Assembly: GCA_963693365.1 (NCBI GenBank)
Contig: CAVNZM010000006.1
Span: 4,898,001 to 4,962,000 of the forward strand
Direction: 5' to 3'
DNA length: 64,000 bases
Source of the DNA: Amoebidium appalachense
Lineage: Eukaryota; Ichthyosporea
Positions 1-32,434 of this stretch are shown piece after piece (the stretch's first letter is position 1; each line of letters opens with the position of its first letter). A program made the position numbers and the translations under genes. A model generated the notes under the pieces. It saw only the letters and a list, made by a program, of their open reading frames with translations, was not told where the DNA came from and ran no database searches.

Positions 1-219
1 GGTGGTGGTGGTGGTTGGTGGTGGTGGTGGTGGTGGGGGGGGGGGGGGGGGGGGGGGGAGGGCTCTCCCATCTTTCGAGTGAGGCTGGGCCCCAGACAGT
101 GTCCACAGCAAAAAAAAAGTGTGTAAACCCCCAGTTTTAAAGGGCCTCTTCGTTATGAACGTTTAACACCGGAGTGACCGATCATGCTCCTCTCCTACCT
201 ATGCCATTAGCTCTAGCCA

Positions 220-288
220 AAGTATACATCCTGACCTGATACACGGTCCTAGTCAATAGGACCGTGTATTAGGTCAGGATCTTTACTT
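220..288. other. Long near-perfect hairpin, pre-miRNA-sized
   Basis: Positions 228-251 and 257-280 are inverted copies of a 24-nt arm with one difference, which is still a G-U pair in RNA, and a 5-nt loop (GTCAA). Pairing continues outward from 220 to 288 with two mismatches, giving a stem of about 30 pairs in 69 nt. The arms are not simple repeat. It could be a small-RNA precursor, part of a palindromic element, or a structural relic. Nothing here shows transcription, and the 5-nt loop is short for a typical animal pre-miRNA. Confidence 0.55.
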
Positions 289-466
289 CTCCGCTGGGAG
301 GGATTGGTATGTGTGTGTGTGTGTGTGCTGGCGGAGGGAGGGGGGAGGGCATTCGTCAAGGATAGATTATACTTCTAAGCAAATTAAAGGGAGAGGGCTA
401 GGAAGAATCATTAGATGTTTGCACAGTGGCCTCTTGCGGCTTGCCTGGAGTGGTTGGGGGCAGGGG

Positions 467-520
<54 letters not shown>

Positions 521-2227
521 GACCGCCCTAAGCCTCTGTAATCATGAATAACAAGGGGGGAAGTGGAAGAGGGAGGAGGGGTGGGTGGTGGTGGTGAGGG
601 GTTACATGGCTTCTTAGTCATACGGAGGGGGGGGTAAGGGGTTGGGTGGGGGGGGGGGGGAGATAGACGGAAGGCTCCACAGTCCTGTGCTGCAGAAAAG
701 AGGGAGAAGTGGGGATGACGCATGGGGGTGGGGGTGGGGGGGTACTGGTGGCAGTGAGTAATGGTGGTAGTGGTGGAGTTCATGGCTCGGAGGTGAAAAG
801 GAGGGGGGGGGAGGGGGAAGGGGTGGAGAGAAAAAGTTTAACAACCTCATGACTCCTGAATTGCCTGTAACAGTCCCCTCCTCTCGCTGTCCTCACTACT
901 GTAAACCACTTCCGCATCCCGCAAGCCCCCCTCCCCCCCCAACCTGCCTCCTGGCTCCACATTTTAAAGTAATTTTTTCGGGTCACTCCATCAAACAACT
1001 TACATAACGATTTGGGCTTGCCCCTTCTCTCCCCGGCCGCCCCCCCCCCCCTTTCTTTTTCTGTGCGGGGGGGTGGGGGGGGGGGGATGGGAGGAACGTA
1101 TAAGAACGTTCACTCCTCCGAAAGCTATTAATATCCCACTCCAAGAAAGCCCCTGTGTGCGGGGGGAGGCGGGAGGAGGGGAAGGATCGACAACGACGTT
1201 AACATTCACTCAGCTCACGTAAGCCCCCCTCCCCTCCCCCCCCCTTTCCCTTTCCCACCCTGCCTGCTCTATCCATTTTCTTAAGTCAGCTCTTCGTGTC
1301 CCTCCATCGAACAACTTACACACTGCCGGAATCAATTCCTCGCTCATATTATTTATATTATATTTGAAACAGAAAACGATCCAGGCTTGCAGACGCCGGT
1401 AAAGCCAGTTACCGACCGAAACACTTACATACTATGATACGCAAAGTCAATAGACCGGCGCTTTTTGCCAAGGACACAATTCATGAAATTTCTTCCTTGC
1501 TTCAAGTACGTGCGTGTGACCGCAAGGCGATTGTGTGCCATGAAATTTCCTTGGATTGTGCAGACCTGACCCGTAACGCACGAAAGCAATTTCTAAAGTT
1601 ATTTGTGGATTTTGGTTGTGTGCACGTAGGTGTGTTTGTGTTTATTTGTGGTGTGTGGGTGCATCTGCATAAGTTCGCCTGATTCTTGTTGCAGCTAACA
1701 GGAGTTGTGGGAGGTGGTCATAAGTGGGCTTAAGGAGAACAACTGATTCGACAAAAAGCAATAACACTCAGTAGCTCAATAGCTATCATGTGGGTACCTT
1801 GCAACTCGACCCATTCAAATTGCTATCAACGCACGCTGCTAAGCCTTACCTTCACTCCCTTCCGCTTCATCCGTTTTTCGATCCCCTTCTGCAAATAAAA
1901 CTCTTTAAGGTTTTTCTCTGGATACTTCAGAAACGGCCAGATCTACAGGAGGGGTTTACGCTGTTCACTCGAGGCAAAGACGGTTGCAATGGCCGAATCT
2001 CCCCACTATTTCATACATACAGTTCTGGCAGCACACGTAAAGTACAAAATTTACAAATATCTGCCAGTTCGGGGTCTGGAGGTACGCGTGCACCAAGCCG
2101 GGTGTAAACAGCGTAGTGACTACAGTAGAATACCTAAACTGCAAAAGTGAAACTTCATGTTTGAAGCTCAACAACATTTGAAAAGGGCCACCGTCAAGTT
2201 GTCAACCTTTGAATGTCGAGGATCCAG

Positions 2228-2298
2228 CCAATCAAAAACAAATTGCGTGTCCATTGGGTAATGTTTATCCAATAGAGGTAATATGTTGTTTCTATTGG
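2228..2298. promoter_or_regulatory. Cluster of four CCAAT boxes upstream of the adenylate kinase
   Basis: CCAAT or its complement ATTGG occurs at 2228, 2253, 2269 and 2294, about 0.7 kb upstream of the adenylate kinase ATG. CCAAT is the binding core of NF-Y in most eukaryotes, so a promoter role is possible. The same pentamer is also abundant inside coding exons of this window, which weakens the argument. Confidence 0.25.
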
Positions 2299-3003
2299 TT
2301 AATTACATTATCTACCGGGATCTGTAGTAGATAGGGCAAAAAAAAATGAAACGGACCCGGTGATAAACGATGTTTGCTCGTTGTATGGTGTTAAATCAGC
2401 TCGAACCAAAACATATTCAGGAGCTTATCTAAAAGTATATATTGGATCTGTTTTTAGTTATATTATAGTGCACATCGCTGATTGACTTATCTTTCTAAAA
2501 GGGCAAGTTCATGCCCTCCAGAGCCCATATACGCACCTATGCCGGTGCCCTTGTGGCTTTTTTGCAGCGTTTTATAATTCCAAAGTGCTAAACTATCCCT
2601 AAATGCTGCAGGACCCTTCACTTCGAAATTACAGTTTTTTGGCAGACAACGATTATTGGAACTTCTCATAAACAAGCGCTAGCTTTCAACATTATAGATG
2701 TGCTTTATAGAACACAAGCATATTTAACAAAAACTTCAAGTTTAGCTATTACCGATTTCTCCGATGTCAGGTACCTACACCTTAGATTCGTAATCCTGCG
2801 TAATTCCGCAAAAGATCAAACCCACCCGATCATTGTTTTCCCGACCAATCAAACCGATACATCCATTTTTGGAAACAGCAACAGTCGCATAAACGTAAAA
2901 CGACGCGAAAAGTTCATGTTTGCTGTCAGTTTCTTGCCCAACCCCCTCATTTCTTTCCTTTTCACCCACCTCCCTTTTCCACCGACTTTTTTGTCTAGGC
3001 AGA

Positions 3004-5633
<2,630 letters not shown>

Positions 5634-7147
5634 AAAATGTGCCTTTAAACTTCATTGTGTTAGGTGCAATGTTGGCTAGGCATGCTTTAAAGGCGCTTAA
5701 AGGCTGCAGCTTTAATCTAGCGCTTGCCTGAAAGTGTTTCGTAGTTTTTGGGTACGGAGTTGGGAGGTGCTTTAGATGATGAGAAATGGGGAGAGGTGTG
5801 AATACATGTTCTGTTTCTTTCTGCATGCGGTGAGTTAGGTTCGCGTTCAAGGCACGGAAAAAAAATGTTAAGATTAGGTGCACAGAATTTTGTCATCTCT
5901 ATACACTATATATATACTACGGCTGTACTAATAGCTAAAATACTTCGTATACATGGTATCAGACTGCCTGCTTTTCTTTCGTATGATATGTGGCTGTAAA
6001 GTGATGAGAACCCGGTGTTGAGGCAACCGGATAATACGAATTCTGCTTTTACCAATCCCATGGCCACCATGTCGGGATTGGTCACCATGGCCAGCCCTCT
6101 TTCTCTCCCTCTCCCTCTCCCTCTCTCCACACACACACACACATGCACGCACGCTCAAACAACCAGCCACCCATTCACAACAGCTCTTATCCACTTCCTA
6201 TGCTATGCATACAGATATTATCGGACGAAACATACCCTGTCCAGCCTCTACAAAAAAATTGCATGTTTATCGCTCTTGCACGTGTGTAAAAGGTGAGGAG
6301 GGTTGAGGCTGCCGTACAGAAAAAAAACACTATAATAATGGTCCACATGAAGGACGGTGCCTAAACAGGTGCATATTAGACATGTCTCGGTTTGTCGAAT
6401 TTTCGGCCCGGCCTCCACGTGAGTATGTTCTTGTCGACACGCACTTGCAACCCTTCCCCCACGTGCACCGTATACAAGCCCGCCAACTTTACCCTCGCGC
6501 ACGCCCACACCCTCACCCCATCCCGTACCCACAAACCACCACCACTAGTTACACACCACATGCATGTGTAGTTGAGCTTTCGGGAAAGAATATGCTGCAT
6601 TTTCTTCCCCGAACGCTCGAGACTGAGTGTCACAGTTTCAAGGGGAGTGAATTTACGGTGTCTTGGACGCTGGCCAAGAGCTTGGACCGCTACTCGACGC
6701 TTGGCCATATCGGTGCTCCGACCACAATCTATTGATGCTACCGAAAGCTTGAGCTGTTACTGAAAATAGAAAACTATAAATAGAGTGTTCTACATAACGA
6801 TCTGATTGGTGGAGTTTTCCCGCCAAAAACCTCAGATTCACCATGCACAGCTGGCTGCCGCAGAATGAGCTTGCTGAAGCACGGCCCTCTGAAAGGCTGA
6901 AGGCTCAAAGTTTACAAAAAAAAAAAAAAAAAAAAAAAAAAGGGCTATGTTTCCTGGATTCTCCGTAAGGTTGACCGTTTGTGAAAGGCGAACACACGCG
7001 CCATTAAAAGTTTTCCTGGCACACCTTTCGTGTTTGGGCTCGGCTCTCCCCTCATCCCTCCAAAAGCAAGTAGCGAAATCTGAACGGGCACTGATCTTCA
7101 ACATGGTACTCGGCGCTTTTCTTCCTTCTCCTTCCCCCCCTCCCCCC

Positions 7148-7183
<36 letters not shown>

Positions 7184-7942
7184 CTCCCCCCCCTTCTCCC
7201 ACTCTCCCCCCCGCCCCCCGCTACGCCCTCTGCATACCATCCATGCCGTCAGCGCGTTTTGTGTCTTAGTCATGTTTTTTCTCACCAACAGGTTTTCTGA
7301 CAACGTTTTCCCTCACCAACAGGTTTTCTGACAGGCATGTTTTGTGTGGATGAAGAAATCATTATTTACGATGAAGGGTGAAGGGTGCAGAGTAAGATCT
7401 ATGGTGTGGGAAACGGTGTTTGCTGACGTGAAACTCTTAAAAATTTGCATAGAAACAAGCGTGCTGAACCCCTCCCCCCTCCCCGCCCCTCCCCTACCCC
7501 CCTTCTCCTCCTTCCCCCCTCCCCCCCCTCCCCCCCTTCCCCCTGGGTGACCTAAGCACCCAAGTACCCCAGCGCAACCCGCCTACTTCCAATGGGTTTC
7601 TGGCCAATTTTTGCACTTTTATGATTGGTTTTGCACGTGGTTGTGGGTGTTGGTGTGTCTGTGTGCAAAAAGGGGGGGGGGGGGGGGGGGGGGAGGATTC
7701 TGACCGTTCAACATGTACATTAGAAGTTTTTGGCTTTTGTGCAACCACTTTCAAGTTTCAACTCAAGCATTACGCTCTCTAGGAGACTTTCTCCGCACGA
7801 CTTCGTTCCCACTCTTATTGGGACCGTTCCAGTCACATGTTGCCACCTTCCGTTCTTATAAATAATTTACGCCACGTTGCTGACAAAGACTTTTGTTCTT
7901 GGTGGTGTTTCACTGTTTTCTGCTCGTGCCTGGCTCACAGAA
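5634..7942. other. Spacer between adenylate kinase and AP endonuclease; no gene recognised
   Basis: It contains a CT/CA stretch (6098-6152), an A-run (about 6916-6940), C-tracts at 7135-7210 and 7470-7550, a G-run at 7671-7694, and a 22-bp sequence duplicated at 7281-7302 and 7312-7333. A 117-codon open frame at 6382-6735 on the plus strand overlaps open frames on other strands and shows no recognisable domain. I see no supported gene. Confidence 0.6.
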
Positions 7943-8013
7943 ATGATGGGTAGGTTGCAAAGGGGAAGAAGACGAAGGTGGTGGTGGAGGAGACGGTGGT
8001 CGAAACAAAAAAG
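7943..8013 (+). CDS. Candidate first coding exon of the AP endonuclease (weak)
   Basis: Two adjacent ATGs (7943, 7946) follow an acceptor-like CTCACAG. The frame encodes a short, strongly basic peptide and ends in phase 2 at a donor GTGTGTG (8014). Phase 2 is what the next candidate exon (9084) needs. A basic, nuclear-targeting N-terminus is usual for APE1-type enzymes. The evidence is only phase and composition, so another first exon remains possible. Confidence 0.25.
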
Positions 8014-8179
8014 GTGTGTGTGCGGCTCCCCCCCCCCCTCCCTCCCCCTTCCCGCTCCCTGGTCCCCCCCCCCCCCCCCCCCCTCTCCGGCCTTTCCTCG
8101 TCCCCCCAAGAACACCACTATTTACACATACACGCCGAGTGAATGGTGGTGCACGGCAGGTGCTTGCGCGGATACACGT

Positions 8180-8523
<344 letters not shown>

Positions 8524-8857
8524 CTGCTTTACCCACGATGTTGGGCCTAAGGTTGCCTGAGAGATTTGTGCAGCCTGCCTTTCTTGCTTTGCCGAGAGCA
8601 AAAACCACACGGGCGAAGGCAGGAGATGTTTGGTTGTGCTTGTGTGCCCCCCCCCCCCCCCCCCGGGGGGGGGGGGGAGGGGAGGGGGCACATTGAAAAT
8701 TGTGCCCCTTTTGTTTTGTTTGGCAAGATCTTTTTTTTTTTTTTTTTTTTTTTGCTTTCGGTGCTGCTGCTGGTGGTGGTGGTGTGGCTGCTTAAGGATT
8801 TTGTATGTGTGTGCGTGTGTGCGTGTCTGTGTGTGCCCCGGGGGAGGTGGGGGTGGG

Positions 8858-8900
<43 letters not shown>

Positions 8901-9083
8901 CTACGTGTGTGCGAGTTTGTGTGTTTGAGGCGCAAGTCTGCTTCAGGTGTAAAGGATGGGCGAATTCCTTATCATGCTGTTTGAGATAACGATAAAAAAG
9001 CAGACCTGATGGTGAGTTTCAGTGTTGCATCGATACCAAGGGCTGGGGGGAATGAGTATATGTTTATGTTTTGGGATATGCAG

Positions 9084-9137
9084 GTCGAAAAACGGAGCAA
9101 GGCAGACGAGTCCGAAGCCAAACAGACACCAAAAAAG
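9084..9137 (+). CDS. Candidate N-terminal exon of the AP endonuclease
   Basis: A 54-nt segment sits between an acceptor (ATATGCAG) and a donor (GTACAC). Entering with one base and leaving with two, it fits the entry phase of the next sure exon at 11336. In that frame it encodes a basic linker containing QTSPKP just ahead of the catalytic core, recalling the KTSPSGKP region that precedes the core in animal APE1. The two other frames are also open, so the frame choice rests on phase and this short resemblance. Confidence 0.5.
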
Positions 9138-9651
9138 GTACACAAGATATTCTGACATGTGGATATACGTGTTATCCAATTAAGTGTAGAAGGAGGGTGT
9201 GGGTGGATGGAGTGGGTGTGTGGATAGTTTGAGGTGAGATGTTTTTGAGGTTGTTATTGTAAGGGAAATATAATGTGTGGTGAGTTAGGTAAAGCTGTAT
9301 ATTTGAATAATGGAATCTATGGCACGTTAGGCCCTCATAGGAGTAACTTGATGTCTGAGGTAGTTTTATGGAGTAAATGATCTATGTGCGATACGGCACA
9401 TGTAAACCGGGATATCTATACTCGTGAAGCGTTATATGGTAGCGTACATTGTGATATAGAAAGGGTAGGATGTGTATGTGTGTGTGTGTGTCGTGTGTGT
9501 GAACATGTGCGTGTGTGTGTCTGTGTGTGTGTACCTTTCCATCACCCCGCTAACCTTGTCCCTTCCATCAATTTCTCTCCCCGTCCCGTCCCCTCCTCCC
9601 CCTCTCTTCCCCCACCCAACCCCCACCCCTTCACCCGCGGTCCCTCACACC

Positions 9652-10114
9652 CTCTCTTGTTCTCACTCCCGCTCTCTTGTTCTCACTCCCGCTCTCTTGT
9701 TCTCACTCCCGCTCTCTTGTTCTCACTCCCGCTCTCTTGTTCTCACTCCCGCTCTCTTGTTCTCACTCCCGCTCTCTTGTTCTCACTCCCGCTCTCTTGT
9801 TCTCACTCCCGCTCTCTTGTTCTCACTCCCGCTCTCTTGTTCTCACTCCCGCTCTCTTGTTCTCACTCCCGCTCTCTTGTTCTCACTCCCGCTCTCTTGT
9901 TCTCACTCCCGCTCTCTTGTTCTCACTCCCGCTCTCTTGTTCTCACTCCCCGCTCTCTTGTTCTCACTCCCGCTCTCTTGTTCTCACTCCCGCTCTCTTG
10001 TTCTCACTCCCCGCTCTCTTGTTCTCACTCCCCGCTCTCTTGTTCTCACTCCCGCTCTCTTGTTCTCACTCCCGCTCTCTTGTTCTCACTCCCGCTCTCT
10101 TGTTCTCACTCCCG
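9652..10114. repeat. 20-bp minisatellite, 23 tandem copies
   Basis: The unit is CTCTCTTGTTCTCACTCCCG. There are 23 head-to-tail copies: 20 are 20 bp, and three carry one extra C in the CCC run (near 9950, 10010 and 10030). Copies are otherwise identical, which points to recent expansion. A 20-bp unit shifts the reading frame every copy, so the array cannot encode a regular peptide repeat. It lies in the intron between the candidate exon at 9084 and the exon at 11336. Confidence 0.97.
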
Positions 10115-10355
10115 TATTCCCGCCGACCCCCTCCCCCCCCCCCCCCCCCTCCCCCCCCCAAAAAAAGATCAAAGAAACACAAAAAGCGAAGAAGTAGAAA
10201 ACATGCGCTTTATTCACTAACCACAATGCCTTTGTTGATTACACTCATTCACCGACCTCCCGCAGAAAGCCAAAACCACCACCCCTGAACCAGCCACCCA
10301 ACCAACAGAGTTGGCAGATCCCCCAATTCGGGCTCCAGAGGGAAAGTATGTGCAC

Positions 10356-10394
<39 letters not shown>

Positions 10395-10470
10395 CTACCA
10401 CCACCACCCCTTCTCCCCTTCCCCCTCTGTCCCCCTCTCTCCCTCCCCCCCCTCCCCGGTATTGTGTGTA

Positions 10471-10597
10471 TGACGTGGGCCCCCGCTGAGGATGGGCTCT
10501 GCTTATCATGCATACTCTTTGTGTGTGGTTTGTACTCTGCATCGTGTTGTCCGTTGTAACTGTGTGCTTCGTGCTTAATGGCGCATTCAAACCTCCC
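10471..10597 (+). repeat. Short dispersed repeat with C-tract end, copy 1
   Basis: It shares the core GAGGATGGGCTCTGCTTAT and the end GGCGCATTCAAAC followed by C's with copies at 12683-12992, 22760-22872 (-), 29094-29218 (-), 35988-36014 (fragment), 55470-55780 and 56039-56166. This copy lacks the upstream half found in the long copies. It lies in an intron of the AP endonuclease. Confidence 0.8.
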
Positions 10598-10674
10598 CAT
10601 TCCCTGGAACCCATCATCCAACCCCCCTTCCCCCTCTTTCCCCCCCCCCCCCCCCCCCCCCCCTTCCTTCCTCC

Positions 10675-10767
<93 letters not shown>

Positions 10768-11229
10768 ACACATATACACACACAGACCTTTGTTGTCTGT
10801 GGTAAGGGTGTAAATCACCAAATAAGAGGTTCAGGGGAATGAGGGGCTGATGAGGGGAGGGGGGCGGGGAATAAAGGGTCAGGGGTACGTGTGTGTTCCT
10901 TTTAGAGAATGTGGGTGTGTGTGTGTGTGGGGAGGGGGGGGGGGGGGGGGGGAGGGGGGGGGGGAGGGAGGGGGTGGCCAATGCACTGATTTTTGAGTTG
11001 AGACTTCAAGGTAGCCATGCACGTACAAGCACATGCCGAACACAGACACACCCACATCCACAAACAAACAAACAACCCAATGCATGCACATACATACGCC
11101 CAACACCCCACTTTACACCACCCTACCCCACTTCGACCAAATAGACTTTTCTTTTCCCATCCCACAAATCTCTTTTCTTCGTTCTATCATACCCCTTTCG
11201 GGGTGAACTTGTCATTTACTGTCTCCCCC

Positions 11230-11282
<53 letters not shown>

Positions 11283-11335
11283 AATACCACCACCACCACC
11301 ACCACCACCACCACTTCCACTACCCACCCACACAG

Positions 11336-18492
<7,157 letters not shown>

Positions 18493-19297
18493 GGTGATCG
18501 GTGCACCCTTTTTAGTGGTTACGTTTTGTTGGATGTTGGCTTGGTTTTAACTTTTTCATTGAATGTAGTTATGGGTTTAACTTTTTATGACCAGGAATTC
18601 ATAGGGTAATTGGAAGTTGGTGTAGTTTTAACTTTTATGACCAACCCTTCATAAGAATCTGTGTACACATGTATGATTGGGATCATCTGTGGATTATAAA
18701 GATTTTCTCTGATTGGTTGCAGTGGGCAAGAGAGTATTCCAGTGGAAGCAACACTTTTTTTAATCATTCTTTAATTGTAGCTTTTTCAGAGTTGCAACCA
18801 TAATTATCAGGGTTTGAAAATACAACAAGGTCATGCATGCTGGTGTGTGTGTGTGTACAGGAGCGCCGAGTGGCACTATCTTGTGCAATCTCCCGGTTTA
18901 AATCTATGTTGCTGCTCCTATGCGCTCCGGGCCCGTATTTACATATACCTATATACGTGCACCTATTACATACACAAACGTATATCCGTACATACAGCGT
19001 GTACCAGGCATGAAAACACAGCCTCCCCTTCATTAATATCATATGTTTGTGCAAGAGGGGTAAACGTCAACCATGCAGCATGCATATGTACACCTACTGT
19101 ATGCCATGTTGTAAATAATATTATGTCACGTTTTCCCAACATCACCCCTGGGAGAATGGGCCCGGGTGGGAGCTGAAAATGAGCTGCCGTGTGGGCAAAA
19201 GGGAACAGTGCCTTAATTTCTAAAAAGGGGGTGAAGTATGCATGCAGACGCACAAAGCCCCCCCTCCCTCACACACACACACGCACACACACACACG

Positions 19298-19347
<50 letters not shown>

Positions 19348-20084
19348 ACGGATGACCGGTTATTGCACAGAATGAGCAAAACATTGTTCGTATCTTCTCT
19401 TCACCACTTCATTATTTTAGTTTATTTACTTACTGGTCTTTTTTGTTGTTGTCGCTGGTTTTTATGTGTGCAAGCTCATTAACTTACAACTTACTGCATT
19501 ATATATACGATATATGTTTATAATCTACATTGCAAAGCAACATACTACATGCCATTATTCGATTCATCAAGCTTACTAATAATGTTACCATAACCCCCTT
19601 GAGAAATTTGATAACGTTAGCCTCACGTACACAATGCCTTAGTAGTCTAATTGCAAGTCTGCCAAAGTCAAACTTAACCGCGGTATCTAAGGACCCGGAA
19701 TATCGAAATGGCCTATATAGGTCTTAGGCAGACCCCCCTAACAACGGGATAAACGATTGCGAATTTGCAAGGTTTACAATGCATGCAAATTCACCACACA
19801 GTGCCTATGTCTGCACTTAACCTAAGTGCTTAAGTATATTGGAAAAAAATTCGATATGTAATGGTTATGATAGTACGAGCCAGTAGCCTATATGAAGGAT
19901 GTACTCACTACTCTCACATTCGTACTATCACATAACCACTCTATAACCTTCAAAAGAAATGTTACATAACTGTGCATGTGTCATGTGGATGTGAGAGTTG
20001 AAAGTGACATATGAAATTCATGTTTGGTTTGTGACATTGTATTCATTCTCGTTGTGTGTGTGTGTGTGTATGTGTGTGTGTGTG

Positions 20085-20120
<36 letters not shown>

Positions 20121-20217
20121 TTGTCTTTTACTCTGTAGGATATCTGCACAAACAGTCACAACACATCCAGTGGTACGTAAAACAAGCCTTCAACATCGCT
20201 TCATTAGCCAAAAAAGG
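18493..20217. other. Spacer between convergent AP endonuclease and receptor gene A
   Basis: It is mostly unique AT-rich sequence, with a (CA)n array at 19270-19346, a GT array at 20053-20119 and an imperfect hairpin at 19863-19937. No coding region is recognised. As the genes on both sides end here, it should contain two 3' UTRs. Confidence 0.6.
19863..19937. other. Imperfect hairpin between convergent genes
   Basis: GGTTATGATAGTACGA (19863-19878) is complementary to 19920-19937 apart from a 2-nt bulge, with a 41-nt loop that has a further short pairing. It could be a transcript 3'-end structure or an element relic. Confidence 0.45.
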
Positions 20218-30939
<10,722 letters not shown>

Positions 30940-31179
30940 TTTTGGGCGTTACCTTCACTGTGTCGTGAAGAAAAACCACTTGAGGGCACGCTTGGTGTGA
31001 TAGTATGACTTGAGGGCGATATTTATCTTTAAATGTTCCTCACCTGCCAATGACAAAGCTTAACAAATGTTGATTAAATTTTTTATAAGTTTCACGAGAA
31101 GGTGTCAATGAACTCACCCCATGCAAAATTACGGGATTTTCAGGCTGGATTTCATTGTGTTCATACTGTGTGCAGCAAT

Positions 31180-31381
<202 letters not shown>

Positions 31382-31647
31382 TTGTTTTTGGTTATACAAC
31401 GGCAGTCTTAGGTTAAAGTTATGGCCACGTTTATGTATGTAGAATACTGCTATGATGTATCATAACGTGCACACGTACAATTATTCCCTTGTCACTATGT
31501 GCTGTGTTAGTGTGTTTTTGCCTATGACGGTCATGGTGGGTAGCCGGTTTTTGCTGTGTAGGTTTGCGCGCGCAGACACGTTGGAGGCGTGTTAGTGTCT
31601 GCCAGTGTAGTGTGTGTGTGTGTGTGCGTGTGTATGTGTGTTTGTGT

Positions 31648-31683
<36 letters not shown>

Positions 31684-31684
31684 C

Positions 31685-31724
<40 letters not shown>

Positions 31725-31800
31725 CGCGCGCGCGGCACGCACTAGTGCTGCTTGGGCTGTACTGTCTGTGTCTCATTGTGACATAGTGACTTGTGTGTGT

Positions 31801-31946
<146 letters not shown>

Positions 31947-31973
31947 CGCGCGCGGCGCGCGTGTGCGCGTTCG

Positions 31974-32004
<31 letters not shown>

Positions 32005-32340
32005 TGCAACACTGTGTGTGTGTCTGTGCGTTCGTGTGTGTATGTGTGTGTGTGTGTGTGTGTGCATGCGTGTGTGTATTTCTGTGTGTGGTTCTGTGCG
32101 TTCGTCTGTGTTTGTGTGCCTGTGATGCCCCACATGTGCTCATCCTCAAGCATCGAGGATCCGTGTGTGGACGTTTGTTTGTGCACACTACAACGCGTTG
32201 ATGAGGTAAAAACACACCAGCTTTGTGAGAGGTGTGCCAGTAAGACTTACATGCATGTCCCATCACCGTTGATGTTGCCATGACATGGGCCACAACTCAC
32301 GGTGGAAGATAACAATCTAAATAGAAACGTGTAGTTGTGA

Positions 32341-32434
32341 TTTAACATTAGCAGGCACTCATCGGTGTGGCTAATCGGTGTGACTAATTTAACTTTAGCA
32401 GGCACTCATCGGTGTGGCTATTCGGTGTGACTAA
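32341..32434. repeat. 47-bp tandem duplication between genes A and B
   Basis: TTTAACATTAGCAGGCACTC... (32341-32387) is repeated at 32388-32434 with two substitutions. Each copy itself holds two CGGTGTG(G/A)CTA half-repeats. A regulatory role is only possible, not shown. Confidence 0.9.

Larger units (their letters stand above)
1..3003. other. Spacer upstream of the adenylate kinase; no gene recognised
   Basis: This stretch opens inside a GGT/poly-G tract and carries a very long G-run at about 468-517 and several G/C-rich purine tracts to about 1250. From about 1300 the composition becomes ordinary. Open frames of 82 codons (1434-1682) and about 100 codons (1790-2107) show no domain I recognise and no splice context, so I do not call them genes. 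A long hairpin (220-288) and a CCAAT cluster (2228-2298) are listed separately. A short motif, GGGGTTTACGCTGTT, at about 1945-1959 recurs in reverse near 49187 and 54597. Confidence 0.6.

Noticed and set aside
2916-3003. A longer N-terminus for the adenylate kinase
   Set aside because: The frame extends upstream, but without an in-frame ATG. The ATG at 2916 is in another frame, and an acceptor-like TCTAG lies just before 3004.
9652-10114. Possible CRISPR array
   Set aside because: The 20-bp units follow each other with no spacers, in a eukaryotic intron. It is a minisatellite.
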